Assembly: GCA_025350915.1 (NCBI GenBank) | Contig: JANXWX010000117.1 | Span: forward strand, 1-54,331 | DNA length: 54,331 nt | Direction: 5' to 3' | DNA from: Nitrosomonadales bacterium | GTDB lineage: Bacteria > Pseudomonadota > Gammaproteobacteria > Burkholderiales > Gallionellaceae | Shown: positions 7,829-16,646 of the stretch, one piece after another | Position numbering within the stretch: the stretch's first letter is position 1 | How the letters are laid out: each line of letters begins with the position of its first letter | Notes under the pieces: generated by a model | Told to the model about the DNA's origin: nothing | Seen by the model: the letters and a program-made list of their open reading frames with translations, nothing else | The model's database searches: none | Program-made: the position numbers and the translations under genes

Positions 7829-8734
7829 ATGATTAATTACAAGCATCTTCACTATTTTTGGGCGGTGGCCAAAGCAGGCGGAGTGACCCGTGCCAGCGAG
7901 CGTCTGCATCTCACGCCACAAACCATCAGCGGACAGCTAAGCCTGTTCGAGGAAGTGCTGGGGGAAAAGTTGTTCAAGCGTGCAGGTCGCGGCTTCGAGC
8001 TCACCGAGACAGGGCATATGGTGTTGAGTTATGCCGACGAAATTTTTTCGCTCGGTAAAGAGCTGGAAGAAGTTTTGCATCACCGCACTCCCGACCGGCC
8101 CATGCAGTTCAGTGTCGGAATCACCGACTCGGTGCCCAAGACCCTCGCCTATCAGTTACTGGAACCCGCGATGCAGGTGCCACAAGCGCCGCGCATCATT
8201 TGCCGCGAAGGCAAGGTGGCCGATCTGCTGGCGGAACTGGCCGTGCATCGGCTCGACATCGTGATTGCCGACAGCCCCATGCCGCGCAACATCTACGTGC
8301 GTGGCTACAGCCACCTGCTTGGAGAATGCGGAATCACTTTCTTTGCCACAAAGGAACTGGCAAAGCAGCATGCCGAAGCATTCCCGCAGTGCCTGAATAA
8401 TGCTCCCATGCTCTTGCCGGGCGAAGACGTTGCTGTGCGGCCCAGACTGTTACGCTGGTTCAGCGATAAACAGATTCGTCCGCGCATTGCCGGCGAGTTT
8501 GACGATAGCGCGCTGATGCAAGCTTTCGGGCAGGTAGGAGCAGGTATTTTCGCCGCCCCTTCGGCGATTGCAGAACAGGTGATGAGGCAATATGAGGTTG
8601 TCAGAATTGGCACGACCGAAGAAGTGATCGAGCAGTTTTATGCTATTTCAGTAGAGCGCAAACTGACCCATGCTGCGGTGGTCGCGATCAGCCGTGCCGC
8701 ACGCCAGGAATTATTCGTTAAACGTCCGCACTGA
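7829..8734 (+). CDS. nhaR: LysR-family transcriptional regulator, NhaR type
   Basis: A 301-aa LysR-type regulator. The N-terminal winged helix-turn-helix (INYKHLHYFWAVAKAGGVTRASERLHLTPQTIS, written here in two parts of the same helix-turn-helix unit) and the effector domain with ADSPMPRNIYVRGYSHLLGECGITFFA match the NhaR subfamily, which in E. coli activates nhaA on Na+ and also other stress genes. I start at ATG 7829; an in-frame ATG two codons earlier (7823) is also possible. No Na+/H+ antiporter gene is visible nearby. The gene is divergent from the metal efflux operon, so regulation of that operon is worth considering. Confidence 0.85.
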   Translation: MINYKHLHYFWAVAKAGGVTRASERLHLTPQTISGQLSLFEEVLGEKLFKRAGRGFELTETGHMVLSYADEIFSLGKELEEVLHHRTPDRPMQFSVGITDSVPKTLAYQLLEPAMQVPQAPRIICREGKVADLLAELAVHRLDIVIADSPMPRNIYVRGYSHLLGECGITFFATKELAKQHAEAFPQCLNNAPMLLPGEDVAVRPRLLRWFSDKQIRPRIAGEFDDSALMQAFGQVGAGIFAAPSAIAEQVMRQYEVVRIGTTEEVIEQFYAISVERKLTHAAVVAISRAARQELFVKRPH

Positions 8735-8737
8735 ATT

Positions 8738-8773
8738 CCTGCTCTGCATACCCCGGCCCTAGGCTAGAGCAGG
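8738..8773. terminator. possible bidirectional terminator hairpin
   Basis: CCTGCTCT (8738-8745) pairs with AGAGCAGG (8766-8773) in the 66-nt gap between two convergent genes; the loop contains GGCCCTAGGC. An overlapping pair, TGCATAC and GTATGCA, offers an alternative fold. There is no long T-run, so confidence is limited. Confidence 0.35.
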
Positions 8774-8800
8774 TGTATGCACATCATGTAAAAATTGCAC

Positions 8801-9445
8801 TTACCGCTGCGGGCACAAATTCTCGCACGGCACACCGTCACCATTTCCATCCAGTGTTTGCACGCCGCACTGCAGGAAATAAATCTTCGCCTCCTCGCAA
8901 GTTTTCATCTGCCTGCACAGATGCTTTTTGCCGCAGGCCGCATTCATCTGAGTGGATGATACTGCTTTCGCTACATGTGTCTTTTTGAGATGGGTCTTGC
9001 GCCATTGCTCGGGTGAAACAGGCTGCACAGACTGTGCCCACAGACCACGCTTCGCCTGCCGTGCTTGCTGGTTAAGAGACAAATAACGCTTGTTGCGATG
9101 GAAGTGAGAGTACTCCCACGCCATGCCCTTGTTCACCTGTTCCTCATTCACACTCTGTCCATCAAGGCTGAGCTCGGCGATCATGCGCCCATAACTGTCT
9201 ATTGCCTGGCTGTTGATGTGAACCTGCTTTTTCAGCACCATATTCACCAGCGCATCACGTGATTCCTTGCCAAACTCCTGATCAGATTCGGGTGCATCAA
9301 TATTGACCAGGCGCACTTTTATTTTCCTGCCATCGCGCAGCACCAGCACGGTATCGCCATCCATCACCGCAATGACCTTGGCGTCGAATTCTTCCGCATG
9401 CACAATGCCAATGCTGAACAGCAAAAGTAGAAGCAGACGCATCAT
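8801..9445 (-). CDS. exported thermonuclease-like protein with excalibur domain
   Basis: A 214-aa protein. The signal peptide (about residues 1-17) is followed by a staphylococcal-nuclease fold: VIAVMDGDTVLVLRDG, then KVRLVNIDAPES (catalytic Arg/Asp region), YGRMIAEL, and NKGMAWEY. The C-terminus has an excalibur Ca2+-binding domain, with paired cysteines and a DGNGDGVPCE loop. It is predicted to cut nucleic acids outside the cytoplasm. Its ATG overlaps the pgpA stop (ATGA), so it is translationally coupled to a phospholipid gene, an unusual partner. It is the last gene of the minus-strand rib/thiL/pgpA cluster. Confidence 0.85.
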   Translation of the reverse strand: MMRLLLLLLFSIGIVHAEEFDAKVIAVMDGDTVLVLRDGRKIKVRLVNIDAPESDQEFGKESRDALVNMVLKKQVHINSQAIDSYGRMIAELSLDGQSVNEEQVNKGMAWEYSHFHRNKRYLSLNQQARQAKRGLWAQSVQPVSPEQWRKTHLKKTHVAKAVSSTQMNAACGKKHLCRQMKTCEEAKIYFLQCGVQTLDGNGDGVPCENLCPQR

Positions 9446-9948
9446 GGAATCAGGCTTTTAATAAACGCCAGACAGAACAGCGCATAACCCGCCGCCAGCA
9501 GATCATCAAACATGACCCCCAGCCCGCCATGCATATTCTGGTCGAAATATTTTATCGGCTGAGGTTTCACGATGTCGAAAAAACGGAACAGCACAAATGC
9601 CAGTATCTGCCAGTAGATGCCGGCTGGCGTAAAAAACAGTACCAGCATAAAGGCCACGATTTCGTCCCACACAATACCGCCATGATCCGGCACACCCAGC
9701 GCACGGCCGGTTTTGTCGCAAATTGAGATACCCACAATAAATGCCAACACCAGAAACAGCAGGAAAAGGTAATCATTCATCAAAGGCGCGAGCAGCCAGT
9801 AGAGCGGGAAGGCAACCAGGGTGCCGGCGGTACCTGGGCCTTTGGGCATCAGGCCGCTGCCGAAGCCCAAGGAAAAGAAATGCGCGGGGTGGCTGAACAG
9901 CAGGCGCCAGTCAGGTTTTAAATAAAAGCTTTCACGCGAAGTGGTCAT
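9442..9948 (-). CDS. pgpA: phosphatidylglycerophosphatase A
   Basis: A 168-aa membrane protein that dephosphorylates phosphatidylglycerophosphate to phosphatidylglycerol. Family hallmarks are HFFSLGFGSGLMPKGPGTAGT near the N-terminus, DKTGRALGVPDHGGIVWDEIVAF in the middle (acidic catalytic region) and the C-terminal GGLGVMFDDLLAAGYA. About four transmembrane segments are visible. The start codon overlaps the end of thiL by 17 nt, the usual thiL-pgpA arrangement of proteobacteria. Confidence 0.93.
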   Translation of the reverse strand: MTTSRESFYLKPDWRLLFSHPAHFFSLGFGSGLMPKGPGTAGTLVAFPLYWLLAPLMNDYLFLLFLVLAFIVGISICDKTGRALGVPDHGGIVWDEIVAFMLVLFFTPAGIYWQILAFVLFRFFDIVKPQPIKYFDQNMHGGLGVMFDDLLAAGYALFCLAFIKSLIP

Positions 9949-10885
9949 AGCCGGTTTCCTTTATCGTCATCACACTGCCATCTGCTGCAAGCACTTTACA
10001 CCCTGAGCCCGCGACTATATTGCCGATACAGCTTAAGGGCAAATCCAGCCAGGCTGATAAATTTTCAATCTGTGCATGATTCTCAGCGGATGCAGTAAAA
10101 CACAATTCATACACATCGCCGCCCGCCAGTACGCATTGTTTGCCCAAGTCTTGCGCCACATATTGCCGCAAGTAAGTCGACACCGGCAACTTGTCAAACC
10201 GAATTTCGGCAGCCATGCCGGAGCGTTCCAGTATATGCCCCATATCGGCCAGGAAGCCGTCTGAAATATCGATTGCACTATGCGCAATGTCGCGCAACGC
10301 AATGCCCAGCCCTACCCTTGGTAGCGGACTGTGCAAAGCGGGTGCTATTGCGGTAAAGCAGGCCTCATCCAGCTTCAGCCTGCCCTGCATGTGCGCCAGC
10401 GCCAATGCGGCATCGCCCAGCGTGCCCGACACCCAGATTTCATCATCCGCCTGTGCACCATCGCGCCGCAGCGCTTTACCTGGCGGCACTTCGCCCAGGA
10501 TGGTGACGCTCAAATTGAGCGGGCCATGGGTGGTATCGCCGCCGATTAATTCCACCTGATATTCATCGGCCAGCGCAAAAAATCCGGCACTGAATCGCTC
10601 CAGCCAGGCTTCGTCTTCAGCCGGCAGTGCGATTGCCAGCGTGGCCCAGCGCGGCTGTGCACCCATCGCCGCCATGTCGGAAATATTGACTGCCAGCGCC
10701 TTGCGGCCCAGCTTAAAGGGATCTGCATCAGGGAAAAAGTGGGTGCCGCTGACCAGCATGTCGGTAGAGATTGCCAGCTCCATGCCAGCACTGACGCGCA
10801 CCAGTGCGGCATCGTCACCCACGCCTAAAACTGCGCTTGGGGTGGCGCGGGTAAAGTATTTCTGGATCAGGCTGAATTCGGACAA
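9932..10885 (-). CDS. thiL: thiamine-monophosphate kinase
   Basis: ThiL phosphorylates thiamine monophosphate to the cofactor thiamine diphosphate. The 317-aa product shows GVGDDAALV, then STDMLVSGTHF, LAVNISDMAAMGA and the later ISDGFLADMGHI segment, all typical of the family. I chose the TTG start at 10885, which gives LSEFSLIQKYFTR at the N-terminus as in other ThiL proteins and has GAGG 5 nt upstream. The open frame runs on to an ATG at 10966, but that extension comes from a repeat element and lacks homology. A 191-nt gap to nusB, filled by that element, separates it from the upstream genes. Confidence 0.92.
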   Translation of the reverse strand: MSEFSLIQKYFTRATPSAVLGVGDDAALVRVSAGMELAISTDMLVSGTHFFPDADPFKLGRKALAVNISDMAAMGAQPRWATLAIALPAEDEAWLERFSAGFFALADEYQVELIGGDTTHGPLNLSVTILGEVPPGKALRRDGAQADDEIWVSGTLGDAALALAHMQGRLKLDEACFTAIAPALHSPLPRVGLGIALRDIAHSAIDISDGFLADMGHILERSGMAAEIRFDKLPVSTYLRQYVAQDLGKQCVLAGGDVYELCFTASAENHAQIENLSAWLDLPLSCIGNIVAGSGCKVLAADGSVMTIKETGYDHFA

Positions 10886-10960
10886 GATGGCCTCGAACAG
10901 GAAAAAGGAGAATTCAAACGTGCAATGCCTTGGGCTGATCAAGGCGACTGCACTTTCACT

Positions 10961-11054
10961 TCCCACTTTAGCAAAGGGGGACTGAGGGGGGGTTGAAAGT
11001 TGGTAATTTCACAAAACATCAAATCCCCCCTTGCCCCCCTTTACAAAAGTGGGG
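10961..11054. repeat. MITE-like element with 36-bp terminal inverted repeats
   Basis: Two 36-bp ends, 10961-10996 and 11019-11054, are inverted copies that match at 27 of 36 positions. They share the core CCCACTTT, AAAGGGGG and a G-run. The element has no ORF and fills the nusB-thiL gap. The sequence type (CCCACTTTTGTAAAGGGGG) is one I know as a common dispersed element in environmental bacteria; its mobilising enzyme is not here. Confidence 0.65.
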
Positions 11055-11076
11055 TAAAAGCATTTATCCAGTTTGC

Positions 11077-11544
11077 TTACTTCGCGGCAATTTCTATCGC
11101 TCTGACCTGTGCAGCAAGCTTGTCCAGCACGCCATTCACATACTTGTGGCCATCGGTACCTCCAAAGGTTTTGGCGAGCTCAACCGCTTCGTTGATCACC
11201 ACGCGGTAAGGTACTTCGGGGTGGCGCGTCAGTTCAAACGCGCCGAGCAGCAACACCGAAAATTCGATCGGGCTGAGTTCATTCATGTCGCGATCGAGAT
11301 GCGGTGCAAGCGCCGCAACCAGCGCTTGATTATGCTCGACCACGCCGCGCAACAACTGGCTGAAGAGTTCGATATCGTAACGGCCCAGACTTTTTTCTGC
11401 GCGCGTGGTTTTATCAATCTCCAGATGGTCGCCACCGCTCATACGCCACTGGTAAATGGCCTGCAAGGCCAACTCACGCGCACGATGGCGCGCGCTTTTT
11501 GCTGGCGCTTTGGCGGCAGTACCGGCAGAAACTGGTTCTTTCAT
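11077..11544 (-). CDS. nusB: transcription antitermination factor NusB
   Basis: A 155-aa all-helical protein that binds boxA RNA with NusE to stop premature termination, mainly on rRNA operons. Recognisable parts are [21 protein letters not shown] and the conserved C-terminal region [38 protein letters not shown]. It has a somewhat Ala/Pro/Lys-rich N-terminal extension of about 15 residues. The start overlaps the ribH stop (ATGA), the common ribH-nusB coupling. Confidence 0.95.
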   Translation of the reverse strand: MKEPVSAGTAAKAPAKSARHRARELALQAIYQWRMSGGDHLEIDKTTRAEKSLGRYDIELFSQLLRGVVEHNQALVAALAPHLDRDMNELSPIEFSVLLLGAFELTRHPEVPYRVVINEAVELAKTFGGTDGHKYVNGVLDKLAAQVRAIEIAAK

Positions 11545-11993
11545 GCCAGCGCCTTTAGCAGATTCGCCATTTCAATCGCGACCAGTGCGGCTTCTTCGCC
11601 TTTAACGATCATGCGTTCTTCGGCCTGTTCATCGGTATCAGTAGTGAGTATCGCGTTGGCAATCGGTATACCGTTATCCAGTTGCACATCGCTTACACAA
11701 CGGCCTGATTCGTTTGATACCACCTCAAAGTGATAAGTGTCGCCGCGTATGATTGCGCCCAGCGCAATCAGCGCATCAAAATTTCCGCTGCCTGCCATTT
11801 GTTGCAGTACCAGCGGAATTTCCAGCGCGCCCGGCACCGTTGCCAGCGTGATGTCACTGTCATTCACCCCTTGCTGCTTGAGCTGCGAGCGGCAGGCGCC
11901 CAATAAGCCTTCACACACCACGGGATTGAAGCGGCTTTGCACGATGCCGATACGCATGCCCTTGCCGTTTAAATTTTTTTCGATTTCTTTCAT
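11541..11993 (-). CDS. ribH: 6,7-dimethyl-8-ribityllumazine synthase
   Basis: A 150-aa lumazine synthase that condenses 5-amino-6-ribitylaminouracil with 3,4-dihydroxy-2-butanone 4-phosphate in riboflavin synthesis. It shows [30 protein letters not shown], and [16 protein letters not shown] with the catalytic His of the family. It starts 3 nt after the ribBA stop. Length is normal. Confidence 0.95.
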   Translation of the reverse strand: MKEIEKNLNGKGMRIGIVQSRFNPVVCEGLLGACRSQLKQQGVNDSDITLATVPGALEIPLVLQQMAGSGNFDALIALGAIIRGDTYHFEVVSNESGRCVSDVQLDNGIPIANAILTTDTDEQAEERMIVKGEEAALVAIEMANLLKALA

Positions 11994-11996
11994 TTT

Positions 11997-13094
11997 TTAT
12001 CCTTCGTTATGTACGTAGCCAACTACTTCCAGACCAAAACCCGCCATGCTGGGTAATTTTCTGGGCGTTGCAATAAGCCGCATTTTACCGACATTCAGGT
12101 CACGCAGTATTTGCGCGCCGATGCCATAACTGCGCGGGTCCCAACGTGCCGCATGATGTGTTTCCGGCTTGGCGGCGGCACGTGCCAGCAGGTCTTCGGA
12201 TGTTTCTGTGTGATGCAGCATTACCATCACGCCGGCTGTTGCCTGTTTAATTTTAAGCAGGGCGTCATGCACGCTGGTGGAATTCGGATAGCTGGTCTGC
12301 TCCAGAAAATCCAGTACCGAAAGCGGCTCATGCACCCGCACCAGTGTTTCAACTTGCGGCTGAATTTTTCCTTTAACCAGCGCCAGATGTGTGCGCTGCG
12401 TAGTCTTGTCGAGATAGGTGCGCAGTTCCAGCTCGCCGTAGGCGGTCTGCACATTGCGGGTGGCGACACACTCCACCAGTTTTTCGGTATGGCTGCGGTG
12501 CTCGATCAGATCGGCGATGGTGCCGATCTTGAGATTGTGTGTTTTCGCATACACAATCAGGTCGGGCAGGCGCGCCATTTCGCCGTCTTCCTTCAGTATC
12601 TCGCAGATCACCGAGGCAGGTGTCAGCCCGGCAAGCTGCGCCAGGTCACAGCCCGCTTCGGTGTGCCCGGCGCGCACCAGTACGCCGCCGTTTTTGGCCA
12701 TCAACGGGAAGATATGGCCGGGCTGCACAATGTCGGAGGGCTTGGCATTTTTATCCGCAGCCATCAACACCGTGCGCGCGCGGTCGGCGGCTGAAATGCC
12801 GGTGGTCACTCCCGTCGCCGCTTCAATCGACAGCGTAAAATTGGTCGCCAGCGGCAGGCCGTTTTCGCGCACCATCAAAGGCAGATCAATCTGCTTGCAG
12901 TGCGCCTCGGTCAGCGTGAGGCAGATCAGGCCGCGGCCATGCTTGGCCATGAAGTTGATTTTTTCTGCGGTGGCAAATTCCGCCGCAAACACCAGATCGC
13001 CCTCGTTCTCGCGATCCTCTTCGTCGATCAGCACCACCATGCGCCCCTGGCGCATTTCTTCAATAATTTCCTGTACCGGTGCTATGTCTGTCAT
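11997..13094 (-). CDS. ribBA: 3,4-dihydroxy-2-butanone-4-phosphate synthase with degenerate GCHII domain
   Basis: A 365-aa two-domain protein. Residues 1 to about 200 are a complete RibB domain, with IDEEDRENEGDLV, GRGLICLTL, and AGHTEAGCDLAQLAG; this domain makes the four-carbon precursor from ribulose 5-phosphate. Residues about 210-365 align with RibA (GTP cyclohydrolase II), ending YGIGAQILRDLNVGKMRL. The three zinc cysteines of active RibA are absent, so the second domain is very probably not a GTP cyclohydrolase, as in many betaproteobacteria. An independent ribA must then be elsewhere. Its promoter region was changed by the island at 13095-18249. Confidence 0.93.
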   Translation of the reverse strand: MTDIAPVQEIIEEMRQGRMVVLIDEEDRENEGDLVFAAEFATAEKINFMAKHGRGLICLTLTEAHCKQIDLPLMVRENGLPLATNFTLSIEAATGVTTGISAADRARTVLMAADKNAKPSDIVQPGHIFPLMAKNGGVLVRAGHTEAGCDLAQLAGLTPASVICEILKEDGEMARLPDLIVYAKTHNLKIGTIADLIEHRSHTEKLVECVATRNVQTAYGELELRTYLDKTTQRTHLALVKGKIQPQVETLVRVHEPLSVLDFLEQTSYPNSTSVHDALLKIKQATAGVMVMLHHTETSEDLLARAAAKPETHHAARWDPRSYGIGAQILRDLNVGKMRLIATPRKLPSMAGFGLEVVGYVHNEG

Positions 13095-13254
13095 TTCCTG
13101 CTTACCTTTGATTTTTCAACGCAACCTCGCAGTCGCATGGTTGCATACTCGTTAATATTGTTTTTTGCGGAGTATAGCTCTGCCCAAGTCCGCGATTTTA
13201 CCACTATGGCATCGATACTTCAGCTCAAGATGACATGCTGTGATTCATCTTCAA

Positions 13255-16200
13255 TCAATGGTATTTGCTACGTCGGTTATTGAATGCTGGTTTCGTACCT
13301 TCAAGTACATTGACAACGTGCGCATTGATAATGGGATTTTCGATTGATCCCGACACGTACTCTATCTTCGATGCACCCTTACGATTAAATGTCGAGTAAA
13401 TAACCTGCTCGGCATCACATACCACTGCGAGATTCGGGTTATGAGTGACCATTATGATTTGCCGCTTCTTCTTCGCTTCACTCAATACAGGCACAAGCAG
13501 GCTTACAACAGTCTCATTATCGAGGTTCTCCTCCGGCTGATCTAAGATAATTGGGTTACGACCCTTGTCTACCAATAAGTAAAAGATAAGAAGGAGTGCG
13601 CCGCGTTGACCGGGAGATAGCTGCTCAATTTGGGTATCTTGAAATAGTAGTGAGTAACGCGGCTCCAAATACGACAAACCATAGAGCAAGTCATACACAC
13701 TACTTGCCGTCCTATCTTTTTTCAGTATCGAAGTGATTCCGATGTCATCAGCATTGCCTGCCGCCAGATGAATCTTTGTGTCGAGTTCGTCAACAAATAT
13801 CAACACCTCCTCCCTTTGATTGAGATCGAACTGTTCAGATAAACGTTTCACCACGAAATGACCTTCGTCTTCACCCCTGAACTCACCAGATGTCTGCTTG
13901 ATAAGTGCGAATAGTGCGGACGAAAGTGCTCCTAATGACCCGCCTAACGTTGCCTGAAATTGCAACTTATATTCATCTATTATGAGCTTATTGCCTTGTA
14001 TCAATTCCTGGACTGGTTTGAATAAGTCCTCACGCGCTTTTCTCTGTGCATTCAGAATGTCAAAAATATCACCAGTTAAATTTAGGCGTTGGCTCTGCTT
14101 CATTTCTAGCAATTCAGGCAGTTCATCAAGTTGCGCAATTCTGTTCTCTAAACCTTTCAGTGTCTCAGGAGCATCTGGTGCACCAGTCAGGTCACGCAGC
14201 TTTTCTTCCCAAAGCTCTATAGCTTTCAGGCTGTTCTGATATAAAAGTTGTGGCTCGTTGAGCTTGTTCTTCAGTGCTGATTCCTCGTTATTCAAAGCTT
14301 GCTTAGCCTGTTCGTTCTGGCTGGATTTATCCGCTAAGAACTGCTGTTCTTGCGCAACCTTTGCTGCCATTTCATCGAGTATTTGCTTGTTTACGCTTAG
14401 CAAGGCAAGATCGTGTGGCGTCACTCCCAATACAACTAAATCTTTTGCCGTGTCGTCTTGAAATTGTTTGTACTGTTTTTCCAAAGTACGCAAACGTTCG
14501 CGAATGGCTTGGATGGCTTTTGATTTGGCTGCAAGGCTCTCTTGGATACTCGCGTTTGATATTGCTTCTTCTTCGAAACTCTTGAGCTTGAGTGTAATTC
14601 CTTCAAGAGAGCTTGCAGCTTGCTGTTGCTCGCTAGACAACTGTTCTGACGGTTTAGGAATATTCCCTGGCTTGTTGTTGATGCTGCTGTGCTCTTCAAT
14701 CTGCCTTTTCTTGAGTGCCAAAAGCTCTTTCAGTGACAGCTTTACCTGCGGTTGGCGTTGTGCCTCAATGTTTTCAATCTCCAGATTGAGCCTTGCAAGG
14801 TCTTTTCGATATTCCCCTAACTGATCTCTATAGCCCCCCTCTTGCTGCTCAATCAATTGGTCAAAATCAAGCGCGCCCAAACGAAGCGCACCACCTGCGT
14901 AGTCAAAGATAACGGCTCTAAGCTCTTTCTCAAATGCGCCAGTACGGCCTGCGATGTGATCATTGCAGAGGTCTTCAAAATGTCCTTGTGGGATATAGCG
15001 GACAAGCTGAACTTTATCGTCTGGTGGGTCGTCTGAAAGACTGCGTTCCTGCGAACTCTGCGAACTCTTATCCAACCACTGTATCTTGCCAATGAATTGT
15101 TTAGCAGGATCGCCAGAACCTGATTTGCCACGAAATCTGTCTTTTTTGAGAAATGAGAAATGTTCTTTTTGTCGAGAATTTCCCAGAAGAGCGATTACGT
15201 CCGCTAAGGCACTTTTGCCGCTACCTTTGTTACCGATGATCGCCACCAAATCATGGTTTAATAACACTCGACAACCTGCGAGCCACTCTTCTGGTATTGA
15301 GCTACCCGCCGCTTTACTGACTTCGATACTATCAATAAAAAAAGTTTTGTTTTTTTCGACTTGGCGTAATTTTCCTGGTCGTTCGCCAATGTAGGATCGC
15401 TTCGCAGGTTCCTTGATTGCTTGTAGCAACCCTAGAAAAGTTGGGTCAGCTTTTATCCAAGTAGCCTTGCCTGAAGGATAATCACCATACCCCCGTTTAT
15501 CGTTATCACCTGGAACGCCAGTAAAAACATGAGCATCACTTCCTGATACCGCTAATCTCGGAATTCTGCCAAGTGCGTTTTGGAAGTTATCAATCCATTT
15601 TTCATTTCCAGGGGTTCGCTCACCTACAAAGGCATCTCTCGTATCTAGGTTGCGCGTTTCAAAAATGGGTGAAGACTTAAAAAGCCCCAAGCAATAAGCG
15701 TAGTGCTCCTGCCACTTAACATCAACCAGCCCATCGCTTGTATCAAAGGGCATGAACCCTACAGCATAGCCATTGGGAACCCTTTCAATTGCACTCTTGT
15801 AGCTGTCACAATTGATTTCAGCAATAACTGAACCAGCTCGTAAAGCCTCATTAATGTTTGCATCAACTACCGCTTTCTTGAAACTATGAAGCTTTAGCTT
15901 GTCCTCACCCACCATCCGGGCAAGGGCAACCAAAGAGTCGTCTGATAACGGTCGATTGACTAGCTCAACATTTAAAGCTGCCTTAAAGTCGCGAAGCATT
16001 TGATCCGTAATCTCGTCGGAAAAGAGTACATGAGCATTTAAACGCCCTGTCATCGGAGCCATCAAGCGGAGTTCTATTCCTGGAAACACACGTTTCAATA
16101 ATTTTGGCGCTCCCTCTTGTGCCAGTCGCCGCTTTAAAGCAAACCAGCCGTCAAAAGTCCAATAATCCATCAATGCAAACACTGCCGGCTCTGCTGCGTT

Positions 16201-16359
16201 TAGCGCGGCAATCATTTCATCAACTAAAGCAGTATTCTCGACCGAGTTTGGGTCAGAATCAAAACACTTTCCAAGCCAATGAAATGACGCAGGCGTGTGA
16301 ATATGCAAGTCCCATTGACACCACTCTGCTCCGCGTTCAAATTCGCTACTGGTTGTCAT
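13255..16359 (-). CDS. TrlF-like protein: PHP-type N-terminus with SMC/ABC-like ATPase
   Basis: A 1034-aa protein. The N-terminus resembles a PHP metallo-phosphoesterase: WDLHIHTPAS (LHIHT at 18-22) and VSGSDAHV (271-278). An ABC/SMC-type ATPase follows, with Walker A GNKGSGKS (376-383), a long charged coiled-coil middle (about 480-760), the signature LSPGQRG (914-920), Walker B IILDQPEEN (about 937-945), and an H-loop VTHNP (about 971-975). This architecture matches proteins that databases call TrlF-family AAA-like ATPases (name from memory). A nucleic-acid sensing or cleaving role in defence is inferred from architecture and neighbours. The ATG at 16359 was used. All motifs are intact, so the gene appears functional. 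Confidence 0.8.
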   Translation of the reverse strand: MTTSSEFERGAEWCQWDLHIHTPASFHWLGKCFDSDPNSVENTALVDEMIAALNAAEPAVFALMDYWTFDGWFALKRRLAQEGAPKLLKRVFPGIELRLMAPMTGRLNAHVLFSDEITDQMLRDFKAALNVELVNRPLSDDSLVALARMVGEDKLKLHSFKKAVVDANINEALRAGSVIAEINCDSYKSAIERVPNGYAVGFMPFDTSDGLVDVKWQEHYAYCLGLFKSSPIFETRNLDTRDAFVGERTPGNEKWIDNFQNALGRIPRLAVSGSDAHVFTGVPGDNDKRGYGDYPSGKATWIKADPTFLGLLQAIKEPAKRSYIGERPGKLRQVEKNKTFFIDSIEVSKAAGSSIPEEWLAGCRVLLNHDLVAIIGNKGSGKSALADVIALLGNSRQKEHFSFLKKDRFRGKSGSGDPAKQFIGKIQWLDKSSQSSQERSLSDDPPDDKVQLVRYIPQGHFEDLCNDHIAGRTGAFEKELRAVIFDYAGGALRLGALDFDQLIEQQEGGYRDQLGEYRKDLARLNLEIENIEAQRQPQVKLSLKELLALKKRQIEEHSSINNKPGNIPKPSEQLSSEQQQAASSLEGITLKLKSFEEEAISNASIQESLAAKSKAIQAIRERLRTLEKQYKQFQDDTAKDLVVLGVTPHDLALLSVNKQILDEMAAKVAQEQQFLADKSSQNEQAKQALNNEESALKNKLNEPQLLYQNSLKAIELWEEKLRDLTGAPDAPETLKGLENRIAQLDELPELLEMKQSQRLNLTGDIFDILNAQRKAREDLFKPVQELIQGNKLIIDEYKLQFQATLGGSLGALSSALFALIKQTSGEFRGEDEGHFVVKRLSEQFDLNQREEVLIFVDELDTKIHLAAGNADDIGITSILKKDRTASSVYDLLYGLSYLEPRYSLLFQDTQIEQLSPGQRGALLLIFYLLVDKGRNPIILDQPEENLDNETVVSLLVPVLSEAKKKRQIIMVTHNPNLAVVCDAEQVIYSTFNRKGASKIEYVSGSIENPIINAHVVNVLEGTKPAFNNRRSKYH

Positions 16360-16424
16360 TTGTCAGTCCCTAATCTGAGGTTAATAACTGTAGAGGCAGA
16401 ACCGGTTTCTGAAAGCGCTGGAAA

Positions 16425-16521
16425 CTACAGCCCCGCAATCCCCTGCAAGTCCCCATACATCCCCGCCGTTGCCCCCCATCACACGCTCAATCTGCTCTTC
16501 GCGCTTGGCCCATTACTTCAT
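16425..16521 (-). pseudogene. relic of a DUF2130-type gene (3' end)
   Basis: On the minus strand the sequence reads WAKREEQIERVMGGNGG in one frame and GMYGDLQGIAGL plus stop in another, with a stop just before the first piece. Together these match the C-terminal KREKQIERV...GMYGDLQGI signature that I associate with DUF2130 proteins. The frameshift and stop show it is dead. The rest of 16360-16646 shows nothing else I can name. Confidence 0.5.
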
Positions 16522-16646
16522 AATCGCCTTTGGTTTTACGATCCAGTTAATTTCGAGTTTTTTGATCACGATGTGACAATAACCACCTAATTTTTAACTA
16601 TATTTTAGATAAGTCCATTTTTGGATGTGATAAGAATTTGGCCTGT

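Noticed and set aside
13095-13254. Possible FMN riboswitch before ribBA
   Set aside because: I looked for the conserved RFN pattern and did not find it; the region borders the island.
12900-13283. 127-aa plus-strand ORF at the ribBA/island border
   Set aside because: Largely antisense to ribBA, with no motif and no ribosome-binding site.
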